A stretch of DNA of 64,000 nt from Buddleja alternifolia (GCA_019426215.1 CM033394.1:1550001-1614000), one strand, 5' to 3'. Counted from the stretch's first letter, positions 38,322-50,859 are shown. Notes: generated from the letters alone by a model not told the origin. Translations and numbers: made by a program.

Positions 38322-38562
38322 GTCCTATTCCTAATAGATTGACCCCAAAATAGCATATCCAAATTATAAGAAATCCAATAGACACCACAATTGCTGAATT
38401 TGTACCCTTCAATTTTATATTTGTTCTAGTATGTAAATAAATCGCAAATACGATCCAAGTAATAAAAGCCCAAGTTTCTTTTTGGTCCCAACTCCAACAG
38501 GATCTCCATGCTTCGTTAGCCCATACTGCTTCAGAAAGAATTCCTATGGTTAAAAAGGTATG
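38322..38562 (-). pseudogene. ccsA: Plastid ccsA fragment in nuclear DNA (NUPT)
   Basis: The minus strand can be read as the C-terminal part of the plastid cytochrome c biogenesis protein Ccs[33 protein letters not shown], then [19 protein letters not shown]. These are the tryptophan-rich haem-handling segment and the last membrane helix of the family. Only about 240 bp are present and neither end of the gene is included. Changes relative to the normal family pattern occur (SEAVW where SGAVW is usual, and WRSCWSWD where WGSYWNWD is usual). It is a non-functional transfer from the chloroplast. Confidence 0.88.
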
Positions 38563-39228
38563 GTTTTGTTTTCAAAACTCAAATCTCAATTCTCAAAATT
38601 TTTGAGACTCAAAATATGTTTGGCCCAAATTATTTCCCATTGTTTTGATTCCTAAAATTCAAAATTTTTGAAATTTCAAGCCCAAAAGGTTAAAACTAAT
38701 TCTCAGTCTCTCACCTGCAGCAATCTTATCAGTGTCCTTTTATGCTTGAAATAAGGAATTCTCTTCTCAAACCAAATCTACAATTGCAACAATATTCTTT
38801 TTGATATAAATTAAGGAGAATTCGCCCTAAACCCAATTTTCAGTTACAATTTTCTGTGCTGGTTTTCCTTCTAAGTTTTACGGTAGTATTGCTATTTTTT
38901 ATGCAATCTTTCTTGTGGGATTTCTTAATTATATTAAGAGTGAGTTTATTTTGTGGACGTTGTTTAATTTGGTAATCTAATGTAAAATAGTAAAAATAAT
39001 TGGTAGCAATAAACTGTTGATGTTGGTGGATTTTGCCTTAATCCCCTACCATATTAGGACGTTTTTGGATGAGGGGAAAAAATTTATTGGTACAAATAAA
39101 CCAATTATTGATAAAACTTATTTTTATAAAAATAACTAATATATATGTGTAGAATAAAATCATTGAATAATACCATTTGATTACTTTATACATCGCAGAA
39201 AGTCTATTTATACATACATATATATATA
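38563..39228. other. Intergenic, no gene seen
   Basis: AT-rich, with repeated CAAAATTTTTGA words near 38590-38680 and a TA run at 39220-39230 that forms the insertion site of the next element. Confidence 0.4.
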
Positions 39229-41425
39229 TAGGATATGGATCAAATACTTCACTTGCCATTAAGTAAGATATAAGACCCAATCTAGGCCTTTGATTCAATT
39301 TGATCCCAAGGTCCACATTTAACTGATTTAATAATTTGTTTTAATTATGTAAAGGGCATTTTAGTCATTAAATTATAACTAATAGATTCAATTTAATACA
39401 CAGTATCAAATCAAATCTCCAGTTTCATGAGCCATAACCGATTTCATTATATTCTTTCCATAATCACATATATCAGCAAAATTGATAAGAGATATTTTTT
39501 TACCCATTTAATTCATCATCAAATCGATTGTTTTTCAATAAAATTAATTCGAGATATCGTTTTACCCGTTCAATTCATCATCAAATCGGTTGGTTTCCAA
39601 CAAAATTGATACGAGATATTGTTTTTTTCCCGTTCAATTCATCATCAAATCGATTGTTTTTCAGTAAAATTCGAGATCGGGGCTATAAAGATCGAAGGAT
39701 ATGCAGAAATCGAATCCCTATTCATCATCTTCTTCTGTTTTCAATTCAATTTTTTCTGAATTCTTCTTCTGTTATCAATTATGAGTCTGCAAATCATCAT
39801 TAAGCAACTGATCTAATGTAATAGATATAGTGAATTTGAACAAATGAGTTTCTCTTTATTTCTTTGTAACGGACCATTATACACTACAATAACAAACCAT
39901 TATACACTACAATACAAACCATTATACACTACAATATAAACCATTATACACTGTGAATTTTTATACACAACTATATAGAATGGTATAACAGATTGTAGAT
40001 TAGATTCATTATTATACACTACAATACAAACTATTATACAATATAATACAAACCATTATACACTGTGAATTTTATACACAACTATATAAAATGGTATAAT
40101 AAATTATAGATTAAATTTATTATTATATACTACAATACAAACCATTGGAAGTCTCCCACAAACCATTGTTTTTCTTCACTAATAGAATTTATTTGACGTG
40201 TTTTGATGGGTGAACAGCTATCAAGCATTCATTGGTGGTATAAGACAACAATTTCTATTAATTTTGAAAAAAGTGTAGGCATATTATGCAAGCGTGCATA
40301 TATGTAACTTATCAAAATACACATCAATATATATGATGTATATGCATTACACAAAAATCATATTATTAACACAAGAACTTATAGCAAGTGTTATCTTCTT
40401 CTTTATGGATTCAACTTATAAATCTTATTTTATAGAATAGTATAACAAATTATAGATTAGATTTATTATTATACACTACAATACAATACAAACCATTATA
40501 CATTACAATACAAACCATTATACACTACAATACAAACCATTATACACTGTGAATTTTATACACAACTATATAGAATGGTATAACAGATTATAGATTAGAT
40601 TCATTATTATACACTACAACATAAACCATTATACACTACAACATAAACCATTATACACTGCAAAAACTGTTTTTGGAATTTGGTCCCAAGCTCTACTTCA
40701 ATCTTGTAGGAAACGTCGTTTTAAAAACAACTCAGGATACTTATCATAAGTATGCTGAGCACCATCCTTTCGGGCCCAAATTCCATCGTTTTAATAGGAT
40801 TTTTCGCGTTTTTACGTTTTCAGTCGGATTTTTATTTTTATTTTATTTATTTCCATTATTTTCGTACTTTACCTTGTTTATATTTACTGTATATTTGATT
40901 ATTAACTATTATATAATGGATTAATTAGATATTGTATTCACTGTATAATGGCTTATATGATAGTGTATAATGTAATATAATATGATGTACAATGTAATAC
41001 AATATGATGTATAATGTGTTCAAATCACTATTGAAAAAATCACTATTTTCAGAGGGTTTGCAATCTCGATTTCCAGAAATTTTTTAGAGTTTCAGAATTT
41101 TTTTGTGGTGATAATCGATGGAATTATAGGTTTAATAGGATTCCATAACTTCTTTGAGTCAATTTTGGTAACAAATCGAGAGATTGTAGGTGAGATTTCC
41201 GCAGTTTCAAATGGAGAGATTTCAGGGAAGATTTTATGCCTTTATTTTTGGGAGGATGATGCTGTGTAATAAAAAAATTGACAATTATACCCCTTGAGCG
41301 AATTAGAACCCATTTTGCCGCATGTTTCTGGATTATTTTTGGACTGTTGGATTTAATTGATCCAATGGTGTATAATGGGTCTTATATCTTATCATAGATA
41401 GGGTATGTATTAGATCTTGACCCTA
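39229..41425. mobile_element. TIR element filled with short tandem repeats
   Basis: About 80 bp at each end are inverted copies: the left has AAGATATAAGACCCAATCTA and the right in reverse has AAGATATAAGACCCATTATA. The insertion lies in a TATATATA run, which may hide the target duplication. Three units of about 64 bp built on TTCAATTCATCATCAAATCG occupy 39500-39670. Two arrays built on ACCATTATACACTACAATAC occupy 39875-40150 and 40440-40670. No transposase was found, so the element is non-autonomous or not a classical transposon. Confidence 0.65.
39875..40670. repeat. Short-unit satellite-like arrays inside the TIR element
   Basis: A unit of about 21 bp, ACCATTATACACTACAATAC plus one to two bases, recurs many times in two blocks. 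Each block also has a longer unit with TGTGAATTTTATACACAACT and GAATGGTATAACAGATT. The two blocks are separated by unrelated sequence at 40150-40430. Confidence 0.8.
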
Positions 41426-42572
41426 TATATATATATCAATATGACTAACTAAATCACTAATCACAAATCAAGTTCACTTTATGTCAATCAAGTACAATTT
41501 TTTATCTTACTTATATTTCAAAAAATCGTCCATCCAAACATATTTTCATTCTCATCACGTCTTTTCGTATAAAAATTCATACAAAATCACATTCATCCAA
41601 ACATATTTTTATTTTTAACACAAAAATCAATAAAAGTTTGAAAACTCATTTGTAGACATTTTTCAACTTGGAAGTGAGAATTGGAAATGAAAATAACACC
41701 ATACAAGCCCTAGAATTAGCCATGGGTTTGGAACCATGTTGCCACCTCTATTAAAGAGTGTTTGAAAACCTGGCCCGGACCGCCCTGTCGGACCGCACGG
41801 ACAGGGAACCGAACCTCAAAACGGGCCGGTTACTTCACAGAATCGTTTGTGGACTAAAACAGTTATTTTTTACGAGAATCGTTTGACCCGTCGGTCAAAT
41901 CGTTCGACCCGAAAAACCGTTCACGGGCCATAGAAACCAGGCGGTTTGCAGTACACTATAAATCTGGAAAATTCCAACCCTTTTCTTCTTCCAATTTCCC
42001 TTTTTCTAGTTCATGAAGAGAAGAATTTCTTTAGCTAATTCTATTTGTTTAAATATGTGGAACTAAGGAAGGGCATGAATGGAATACAAGAAGCATAAAA
42101 GAAATAGCAATATTATTGAAGTAAAAAAGAGAAGCAGTAGAGGTAACTCCTTTTGAATTTACATAGATAGAAGACATTTAGAGCTAAGAGGCGGAAGATT
42201 GTGAATGGTAACCTTTACATACACAAAGTTGTATTTATACCAAAAACCTAACGCAGCTTTTGCGAACTAGTTCCTTCACTTGTGGTTAATTTTGAGTTGA
42301 ACCAGAACCAACTAGTAAAGGATTAATATTTGGGCCTAATAAAACAGATTATAACTCAAGCCCAACTTTGAGTACGCATGAATAAAGTAATAAACTTGTA
42401 GTTTCTCTCTCTGCACTTTCTCTCTGGGAATGGTGCGTCCCTTTCATTAGGGTTCCCTTTTAGGGTTTCTTCCGCCCTCGTTTCACTGTAGCGGCTCCTC
42501 TTTCCATCTGCAAGATTTTTCCCTCAACCCACCATTTCTCCCTTTGCCTTGCCAAGACTGAATGTAGATGGA

Positions 42573-44006
42573 TGATAAGAGTCGTTTTTACGTGTTTTTA
42601 AGCCCTTACGTTTATGTTTTAGATTCATTTATCGCTTGATTTATGCCACATATGCGTATAATCTATGTGCTTATTGAGTAAAGGTGGAAAATCACTTCAA
42701 TCGACGTAAAGTGCACAAAAACACAGTATTTAAGTATATTTTGATATCGAATTCGAGGAATTTTTCTTCTAGAAAGTTGTATATCTCCATCTTGGCTTTA
42801 CGTGGCAACTTGAATTGAATCATCCAAATCCAAGGTCCGTGGAGAAAATTATGAAGAAAACACGATTGTTGCGCTGAAAAACAAGAAAACGGTTAAGACT
42901 TCGCACTGTGGCGTCTAGGCACCACCTTATCCGCGCCTAAGCGCCAGTCAACTTATTCCCCAAGCCACTTAGTCCACCTGGACCGCGCCTAGGCTCTATT
43001 TAAGTCATGCCTGAGCGCCGATACAGCGATTTTGAAGGTATAAAGGCCAAAAATGAAAGGAAGATGAAGGGGAGTTCAGATTCTTGGGGATTCAAGGCAA
43101 TTTTCTGGGAGTTTGAGCCACAAATTCATCAATCTTTGAAGGAGAAGAAGGTGGATTAAGCTAGAGATTGAAGTTCAAGCTAGGATTCATCATCAACCAA
43201 GCCTTAGGGAGTTTTACTTGCTTTCATTACATGTTTATGTTGATAATTATGTATATGATTGTTCTAGATCTTCTTGAGCTATTGATGATAAACTAATTTT
43301 GTAGAACTAAGGCCATGTGAAGGTTAAATTTATGAGTCAATATATATGAAGTGATTTTTGTATTAATTCTTATATTGCTTTGTGTGTTAATTCTATGCTT
43401 TCATTCCAATCATGTGCTTGATCACCATATGCTTGCTATCTTGCTTAATCTAGTCGTTCGAGAGAAGATAGGTTAGGGTTCAAGGGAATTAACACATCAT
43501 CCGAAACAAATGAGGAATTGCCCCTAGAGATAGGTAAAGATTTCCGGGTGCTGTTAGCCGGGTTCATCCGGGGAAACTCTCGAACGTTAATGCGTGGTTA
43601 TTGATTAGATTCTCGGATAGACATATTTAGAGAACCGTCAATTAATCATAGGATTATTATGATCCGAGACATCGAGTAATAGTTAACTAAGGAGTTTCCA
43701 CCAAAGCACTAGGAGTCTAATAATTCGAGGAGTAACCCATACATATTGACGAGTAGATTCGATTGTAACATGTGCCTTAGTTATTTTATCATACGTGAGT
43801 TTTAATGTATAGCTCGTTTCCTCTTTTATCCTTCGTTTATTCAATCAATTCTTGCACATATACTTTAATTGTCTTTCTTTTATTGTTAATCATAAACTAA
43901 AATACCTAGTCCTTGAGGTTCGACAACCCGGACTTATTTTGTCCACTTTTATTACTACCACAACTAGTACACTTGCTATCCAAGCACGTTAGGTTCTAGC
44001 GTGTCA
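42573..44006 (+). repeat. 5' LTR of the Athila-like element
   Basis: 1,434 bp, TGATAAGAG...GCGTGTCA, direct repeat of 46267-47680. The preceding 5 bp are ATGGA. Confidence 0.92.
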
Positions 44007-44099
44007 AGTTTTTTGCGCCGTTGCCGGGGACTTGTTTATTTTAGTTTTTGATTTTATTGTACATACTTGGTTTTGCTTTGATTTTTTCATTTTTTTTCA

Positions 44100-44582
44100 A
44101 TGCTGGAGTGTGATGAGTTTAACATTCAAGCGTCTGAAATAGTAGCAAAATTGGAAAGGTTACTATATAGCACACTTGAGCTTTCTGATAGCCATGCCCG
44201 AGCGTTCGAGATAGAAACTTCTAGCACCGAGCCTTCCACTCCTACACCTTCTCACCCGGTTGAAGTTTCTTTACCTTCTCCCCTCTCCACGGGTATAGAG
44301 GAAAGAAGAACCAATAATCTCCTCGAGTCCTACATCATGAACTCCAAGTTTGTCACTTCAATGGGTGAAGGAAAAAGAGCTAGTGTCCATGGCTTGGAGA
44401 ATAGTCCATATCATCACCCGTCACATGGGGAAGATAGGATGATAATGGTGTTGATGGACTTTAAACAAATTTTTGAGTGGTTAATTTCTTGGTCCCTACT
44501 CAAGCTACTTCTTACAAACACCGGGCCATGTTTTTTTCTTGATTGGAGAGTAAATAAAGCATTCATACGTCATCCTCCTTGA
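44100..44582 (+). CDS. Unrecognised ORF in the Athila-like element
   Basis: A 160-residue frame directly after the primer-binding site, in the gag position. It is rich in Ser, Thr and Pro near residues 45-70 and has no zinc knuckle or capsid motif that I recognise. Its end lies just before the GGGAGGCAACC block that usually follows coding sequence in Athila elements. It may be a remnant of polyprotein sequence joined by deletion. Expression is unknown. Confidence 0.35.
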   Translation: MLECDEFNIQASEIVAKLERLLYSTLELSDSHARAFEIETSSTEPSTPTPSHPVEVSLPSPLSTGIEERRTNNLLESYIMNSKFVTSMGEGKRASVHGLENSPYHHPSHGEDRMIMVLMDFKQIFEWLISWSLLKLLLTNTGPCFFLDWRVNKAFIRHPP

Positions 44583-46266
44583 GCCGACCCGATAAAGTCA
44601 AGCTAATGACTATAAAAAAACGCTTCTTGGGAGGCAACCTAAGTTTGTAAGTTTTATTTTCTTTTTGCTTTCGTTTTTGTCTTGTTTAGTTTGTTTCTTT
44701 ATGTTATGTTCAAGCATGCACTTTTGGCATGCTTCTCTTTGAGTCTTGATGGTTTGTATCATGAGTACATGACATGTATTAGTTGAGTTTTGCTTTGAAA
44801 AATCTTTCGTTGAGGATTTGAGCTTGGAGTGGATCTCACGTGATTAAGGGTTGCTTTTCAGCACCCTTGTTGTAAGTACTCTCGTTTACTCTCCTTTTGA
44901 GTATGTATGATTGTGTCAACATTGAGGGCAATGTTGAGTTTAAGTGTGGGGGGAGGGTATCTATATGCCGTGTGATCTTGTTTTTAGCTCAAGTTTGGAA
45001 GGAATCATTGCTATTGCATGTGTTTTGTGCTATTTTTTTTGTGAAAATTCAAGCACAACAAATTTTTATTCTAGGATATTAGCTTGCCAATTGATGCAAT
45101 TAGACTTGAAAACTCGAGACAATGGCATGATATCTTGTATGTTTATATTAATGGTCTAAAATAAAAAAAAATTACACATCTTGATTGTGCTCATTTCACC
45201 CTTAGTTGAGAATTAATCTTTCTTAGATGATACACGTTGCACATAAGTCAAAGGTAGAGGGATTGAAAAAGGTTCTCTATCCCGAGACATGTGAGGAGCA
45301 CCCCCGGATATATATTAACCTAGATTTTTCATGTTGTTTTGAGATGATTAGTTGCTTGGGGGTTCATAATTGTGTTAATGGAACGAATGATTGAGATGAG
45401 ATTGGTATGACCTTGAAAATTCGGTTAGGCCAATGAGTATTGGAGGTCACCAAAGCACTATTGCCTATATACTATACTCGTTGAGCTAATTTGAGCTTTA
45501 CTTAAGCCAATCGGGAATGAGTTGAATAAAAGACCTCGTTCTATTTCGTGGCCTTTGCCACTCGGGTGATTAAGTTCATAGGAGTGTCTTATCACTTAGC
45601 ACCCTAAAACCCTCTGGTTTGGGAGTTGTTGACCCAAAGCTTGTTACATGGGTGGCAAAGAAGATCTAAAGGGGTAGAACATCGCACGAGGTTATCTTGT
45701 TATGAAAGTAATTCATTTCAAAGCGTGAAATGTCAATGTAAAGTGAATGGAAGTTAGCACAATTTAACCTTGAAAGTTGCCTATGACTCGATGAGCTTTA
45801 TGATCTATCGAAAGTTGGTAGATATGGGGAATGTTTCCGAGCATGGTAAGGATGTCATTCGATCATAATGCCCGACATCTTATCCCACTACACCCTTTAG
45901 AAATTGGTTCGATTCTAAGTGTTGAATGAGCATTGTCTTCAGTTGTGTACATGTTATTGAGCTTCATTATCACTTGATTCATGTCATTGCATCATAGTTC
46001 TTATTTCAAGTTGTCTCGATTAGTTTGAGCTAAACATCCTTCGATTTTGTGGGTATATTGCATGCAAACCCTCACGAGACTATAACTCGTCCTTTGAGGT
46101 AACTCAAAGGTTTAAAGGCTTGTTGCACATGCTAAGTGCAACTGGTTACTCCACGAAAGCGAGTTAGTTAGTAGTTTTCTTTTCGTTTCTCCCTTGTTTG
46201 ATGATGTTTCCATATCCGAATTCTTATTGCTCGAGGTCGAGCAATTGATAAGTGTGGGGGGGGGGT

Positions 46267-47680
46267 TGATAAGAGTCATTTTTAGGTGTTTTTAAGCCCT
46301 TACGTTTATGTTTTAGATTCATTTATTGTTTGATTTATGCCACATATGCGTATAATCTATGTGTTTGCTAAGTAAAGGTGGAAAATCACTGCAATCGACG
46401 TAAAGTGCACAAAAACACAGTACTTTAGTATATTTTGAAATTGAATTTGAGGAAGTTTTCTTCTAGAAAGTTGTAGATCTCCGTCTTGTCTTCACGTAGC
46501 AACTTGAATCATCCAAATCTGAGGTTCGTGGAGAAAGTTATGAAGAAAACACGATTGCTGCCCTGAAAAACAAGAAAACGGTTAAGACTTCGCACTGTGG
46601 CGCCTAGGCGCCACCTTATCCGCGCCTAGGCACCAGTCAACTTCTTCCCCAAGCCACTTAGGCCACCTGGACCGTGCCTAGGCGCCATTTGGGTCACGCC
46701 TGGGCGCCGATACAACAGTTTTGAAGGTATAAAGGCCAAAAATGAAAGGAAAAAGAGGGGGTTCGAAATCTGGGGGATTGGGAGCATTTCTCTGAGTTTT
46801 GGGCCATCTTTTCACCTACCTTGAAGGGCAAGAAGAAGATAAGAGCTAAGGATTGAAGCTCCACTAGAGAATCCATCACCCTTCAACATTATAGGGAGTT
46901 TATTCATTGTTTATTGCATTCTATGTTGACAATTATGTATATGAACATGTTGAATTCTTCTATGTTGATAGTTATGGGCTAAATTCATATGGCTAGAGCC
47001 TTGTAAGAGTTGATTTGTGAATTATTTGTATTATTGATAATCGTTGAATTAATTTCTATATTGCTATGTGTTATGAATTTGTGTTTATACTTCTTACATG
47101 TGATTGATCACCATGTGTATGATTGATTGCCTAGTTTAGTGTTTTGAGAAAGACTTAAACAAGGGTGCAAAGGATTCATAACATCACCGATCAAATAGGA
47201 GTTGACCTAGACATAAGTAAAGACTCCCGGGTGAAGTCGTTCGATTCTAATCTAGTAAACTCTAGTTCTTTAATGCATACTTAGAGGTTAGATTTCCGGG
47301 TAGACATACTTAGGAAACCGCCATTTAAGTATAGGAGTCTATCACGAGACATCGGTTATTCTTTACCTTAGGAGTTTTCACCATATCAACTAGATCTAAT
47401 AATTCAACGAGAGTCTTTGTGCGAATAAGGATCAAATCAAGTCTTGCATGTGCCTTAGTTTATTTTCACACTTGAGTTTCAATCCATTGCTTGTTCTTAC
47501 TTTTGTTCTTTGTTTACTTAATTGTTTTGCTTTTACTTTACTTTAATTGTCTCTACTCTTATTGCAAATCATAAACTAGAATTCAAGTCCTTGTGGTTCG
47601 ACAACCAGGACTTTTTGTCCATCTATTACTACACACGACTAGTGCACTTGCTACCAAACACGTTAGCTATTAGCGTGTCA
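46267..47680 (+). repeat. 3' LTR of the Athila-like element
   Basis: 1,414 bp, direct repeat of 42573-44006, preceded by the G-rich polypurine tract and followed by ATGGA. Confidence 0.92.
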
Positions 47681-47689
47681 ATGGATTTC

Positions 47690-48640
47690 TCCACCCCCTC
47701 ACCAAACCCATTCTCTCACTTATGTCTTAAGCCAGGAAAGGGGGGTTCACTCAACTCATCTTCTCACTCACACCACCCATGGCATATTTCCTATCCACCC
47801 AAGGTCCCATCGCACCTCCGGCGCATCCACCAAGTCAAAGCGAGACTGAATCGGCTCTATGGAGAATCCCAGACCCAGATCCGCCGTTCAAAAGTGGAGA
47901 GTGCACTTTTCCGGTGTCCAACTCCGCCCTCCACCGTACTCGCTGCCAATCCACCACCTCCACTGTCCAAGCCAAGAAGAGGGAAGCTATTAATGGCTAC
48001 CCTCTTGTCTGAAAATGAAAAAATGGCTTCCACACTCCATTTTTTAGATTGCTTGTCTTTTAAAATTGAGGATTTTTTTGCATTGCCGGTTGGGTTTGTT
48101 TTATCCTTTTGCATCATTTTTCCGGTTGTTCCTACAAGCAAAAAATGGGGTGTTTCTGTTTTTGTGTTTTATTTAAGTTGCTGCTTTATATATCATTGTT
48201 ATTTGTGGCTTTTAGTTTTCTGTTTTAGTTTTACATTGCAGATTATGTGGCAAAATATGATGAGTTCTCCTAGACACTTTCTCTTGGATGGTGAACAAAA
48301 GACTCTTCATATTGATTATGAAAAGAAGACTCTTGATGGAGGTTATCGTTCGAACTTTTTCCTTGCGGAGAAGATGGTTCTATTTCAAATTGATAACTCC
48401 TTTTTTGTGGATTGGGAGCCCATGCCAGATGTGATCTCTTGATACAGACAAGATTCAGACCTTCATTCTAGCATTTGTTGTTCTAGGTGTAGTGATAGTG
48501 GTGTTTTTTGTACTTTCATCGTCGAGTCTTATGCGTTCTTTGTCAGATCTGTCATTTGTGCTGATGAGCAGAATTTGTATGATGTTGATTTACATTTTGT
48601 AATCTCTTTCTGTTTCATTAATGCATAAATTTTATTTATC
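47690..48640 (+). other. Gene-like cargo of unknown identity
   Basis: Right of the LTR element, ATGGATTTCTCC opens a frame with many Pro, Ser and His that runs 47681-48442 without introns, first part GC-rich (47690-48000). After the stop at 48442 comes a T-rich tail with ATTAATGCATAAATTTTATTT and AAAAAAA at about 48641, like a 3' UTR with poly(A). Left of the LTR element (42410-42567) the sequence looks like a 5' leader. Together they could be a captured or retroposed transcript split by the LTR insertion. I recognise no family. The frame's N-terminus depends on the ATGGA duplication. Confidence 0.35.
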
Positions 48641-48883
48641 AAAAAAAAGTAATATGTTTAGGTAATTAATTATTATTTATTGCATAATTATGACATCACT
48701 AGTTTAACTGCGATTGACCCGACGGTTAGACCGCTGACCCATGGCCCGATCACTTTTCCGGTTCACTGTCCTATCCGTTTTTCATAACACTGATATTTAA
48801 AGTCATACTTCTTCGCGAATCAAATCACCAACACAAGAGGGAGGATGATTTCCAAGGTGGATGATATGTCTGAGAGTCGTTAT

Positions 48884-49283
48884 GGGTTATTTGCATCTAC
48901 TTCCCCTGAGGTTTAGCCTTTTGGCATCCACCTCCCCTGTAATTTGAAATTTTGGCAAAGACCTCCCCTTAAGCTATATTTGGTCAAAAATTCTAATAAA
49001 ATATTACCATAAGACCTAAACACCCTTATCCCCTATCTTTATATTCAGTATAATCTATATTTGTTTCCATTAACTATATTTTTCACACATAAAAAAAATA
49101 AAAAGAAGAAGAAAAACAAATATGTGATACCAAATTTAAAATATTAGAATGTCAATCAATGATGGCATAATATTTATAATCAATGTTTATGGATAAAAAA
49201 ATAGTAACATTTTACAATTATAAATAGATGATTATGTATTAAATCAAAAGATTCATTTTTCAATGCATTTTTTCATACACATC

Positions 49284-49319
<36 letters not shown>

Positions 49320-49884
49320 TATGTTCTAAGTAATATTGAAAAGACGCATCACTTATATTTTATGTCATATATTTAAAAATTGTGCTTCTTAAACAACCTA
49401 TGCATTTATTTTAAACATATAAAAATTAATTCATACTTTTTTCTTTTTAGTAAATGTGGTTTAGAATTTTAATTTTTTCTTTTACTTATTCTTAAGAATT
49501 AATCTGGAATTATTTTATTCAATTATTTTAAAAGCAATAAGTTGTTTTCTATATTAAATTAATGATATGCATTTTATGTAATTAAAGTTATTTTTTATTT
49601 GTATTCTTTATTTTACTTAATTTTTGAAAACAATTTTGACATCAAAAATTTGTTGAAGGCGACCTCTATTAAGAAGGTGAGACACTAAAATCAAATTTAC
49701 ATTTTGAATGTTAAATATGTTTGTTAATAAGAAAAGACATGAGGGTGTTTTAGTCTCATAGTGATATTTTATTAGAATCTTTGAACATAAATAGTGGCAG
49801 GGGAGGTCCTTGCCAAAATTTCAAACTAAAGGGGAGGTGGATGCCAAATGACCAAACCTCAGGAGAGGTGGATGCAAATAACCC
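48884..49884. mobile_element. Long-TIR foldback element (MULE-like), 1,001 bp
   Basis: About 140 bp at each end are inverted copies, beginning GGGTTATTTGCATC and continuing through GGCATCCACCTCCCCT, TTTGAAATTTTGGCAA and TTCTAATAAAATAT. The flanks GAGTCGTTAT and GAGTAATTAT may be a 10-bp target duplication with two mismatches, consistent with Mutator-type insertion. The interior is AT-rich and non-coding, with a TA microsatellite at 49288-49314. Confidence 0.75.
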
Positions 49885-49918
49885 GAGTAATTATGTAGTA
49901 GTAAAATTTTATGTTTTA

Positions 49919-50112
49919 AAAATTCTAGACGAATGAAAATATCCTGACTCGATAAACTCAGGCCGATAAATTTTTAATCATGGGTCACATATACCTTATA
50001 AGACTCAAAATAATGAGAGAAAAGTTACAACTTGTGACAAATTGAAATTGAACTCAGGGCCTCCCACATAAAAGTAAAAATTGATACCACTGGATTAACA
50101 AATCTTTGGTGG
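49919..50112 (-). mobile_element. SINE (minus)
   Basis: On the minus strand the A box lies in TTAATCCAGTGGTATC and the B box in GGCCCTGAGTTCAATTTC. The body matches 742-915. The flanks ATTTTATGTTTTAA (left) and ATTCATGTTTTAA (right, about 50114-50126) look like an imperfect target duplication. Confidence 0.7.
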
Positions 50113-50689
50113 AATTCATGTTTTAATGGTCAGATAGGATTCGGTAGTTTTGAGGATTGAGCTTATGGTTTCTTTTTTATTGGACCGTGTATTTTGTTAA
50201 AAACCCATGAATAAGAAATCATACGTGAAATTTCATCCACACTCTTTTAGTCTCTATCTTCTTTATCTTTAATATTTTGAGTTTAATCTTCTATTCAAAA
50301 TGAAGATAATTTCAATCGTGTCAGTGGACTTCTCTAAGCATATGTGGCTAAGCTAGGCAATGCGTCGGCACACATTTTGCCTTCCATTTTGATGTGTTTC
50401 ACCATACGTTGGCATAGCTATGGGGATACCTTATAGGCTTTTCCACAACACTTTGTAGTGTGAGAGTATCTCATGCATTTGAATTTTAAATGTTTATAAA
50501 TTGTGCATAAAAAAATCAGGCTATTATGGTTGGTTTAAAATCATTGTTTTTTTTTTTTTAAAAAAAAAACAACCACCATCAATTATTTACATAAACTCAA
50601 AAAGATAAAACAAGCCTTCAAATAGAGATGACCTCGAAAGAAAATTCTATGTACAATGCAACTGAGATCATTGGACAAAAGACTGGCCA

Positions 50690-50800
50690 AAAAAGGGGGG
50701 CATCTATATTAGCTATTTGCCCTATCAAGCGACAATGCGTCTACCTTTGCCAAAAAGTCGGCGACCACGTTCACTTCACGATAGCAAAAGTGGAGATGTA
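50690..50800 (-). pseudogene. LINE RNase H fragment (minus)
   Basis: The minus strand reads HFCYREVNVVADFLAKVDAL, the C-terminal motif of the RNase H domain in plant L1-type LINE proteins (usually H-x-x-REANxxAD-x-LAK). Only this end of the domain is present. Confidence 0.55.
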
Positions 50801-50859
50801 GGTGTTGCGGCTTAGTTTAGTACTTTTGGTAATTCTGAAGAATTGTTTGCATAGTTGGG

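Larger units (their letters stand above)
42573..47680 (+). mobile_element. Complete non-autonomous Athila-like LTR retrotransposon
   Basis: The two LTRs (TG...CA) frame a 2.26-kb interior. Exact 5-bp target duplications ATGGA lie at 42568-42572 and 47681-47685. The primer-binding site at about 44012-44030 reads TTGCGCCGTTGCCGGGGA, close to the tRNA-Asp site TGGCGCCGTTGCCGGGGA. The polypurine tract AAGTGTGGGGGG abuts the 3' LTR at 46250-46265. The conserved Athila-type block CGCTTCTTGGGAGGCAACCT is at about 44621. No protease, RT or integrase exists, so it would need enzymes in trans. The LTRs differ at many sites and indels, so the insertion is not very recent. Confidence 0.9.
41757..48791. 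mobile_element. Possible outer TIR element interrupted by an LTR element
   Basis: Left end AGTGTTTGAAAACC; right end in reverse AGTGTTATGAAAAAC. Inside both there follows GGACAG-GAACCG and then CGGGCC in the same order. Without the nested LTR element the unit would be about 1.9 kb. No exact target duplication is visible, so this is tentative. Confidence 0.4.

Noticed and set aside
39875..40670. Possible CRISPR-like array
   Set aside because: This is plant nuclear DNA, the units abut without unique spacers of fixed size, and the array is a simple satellite-like repeat.
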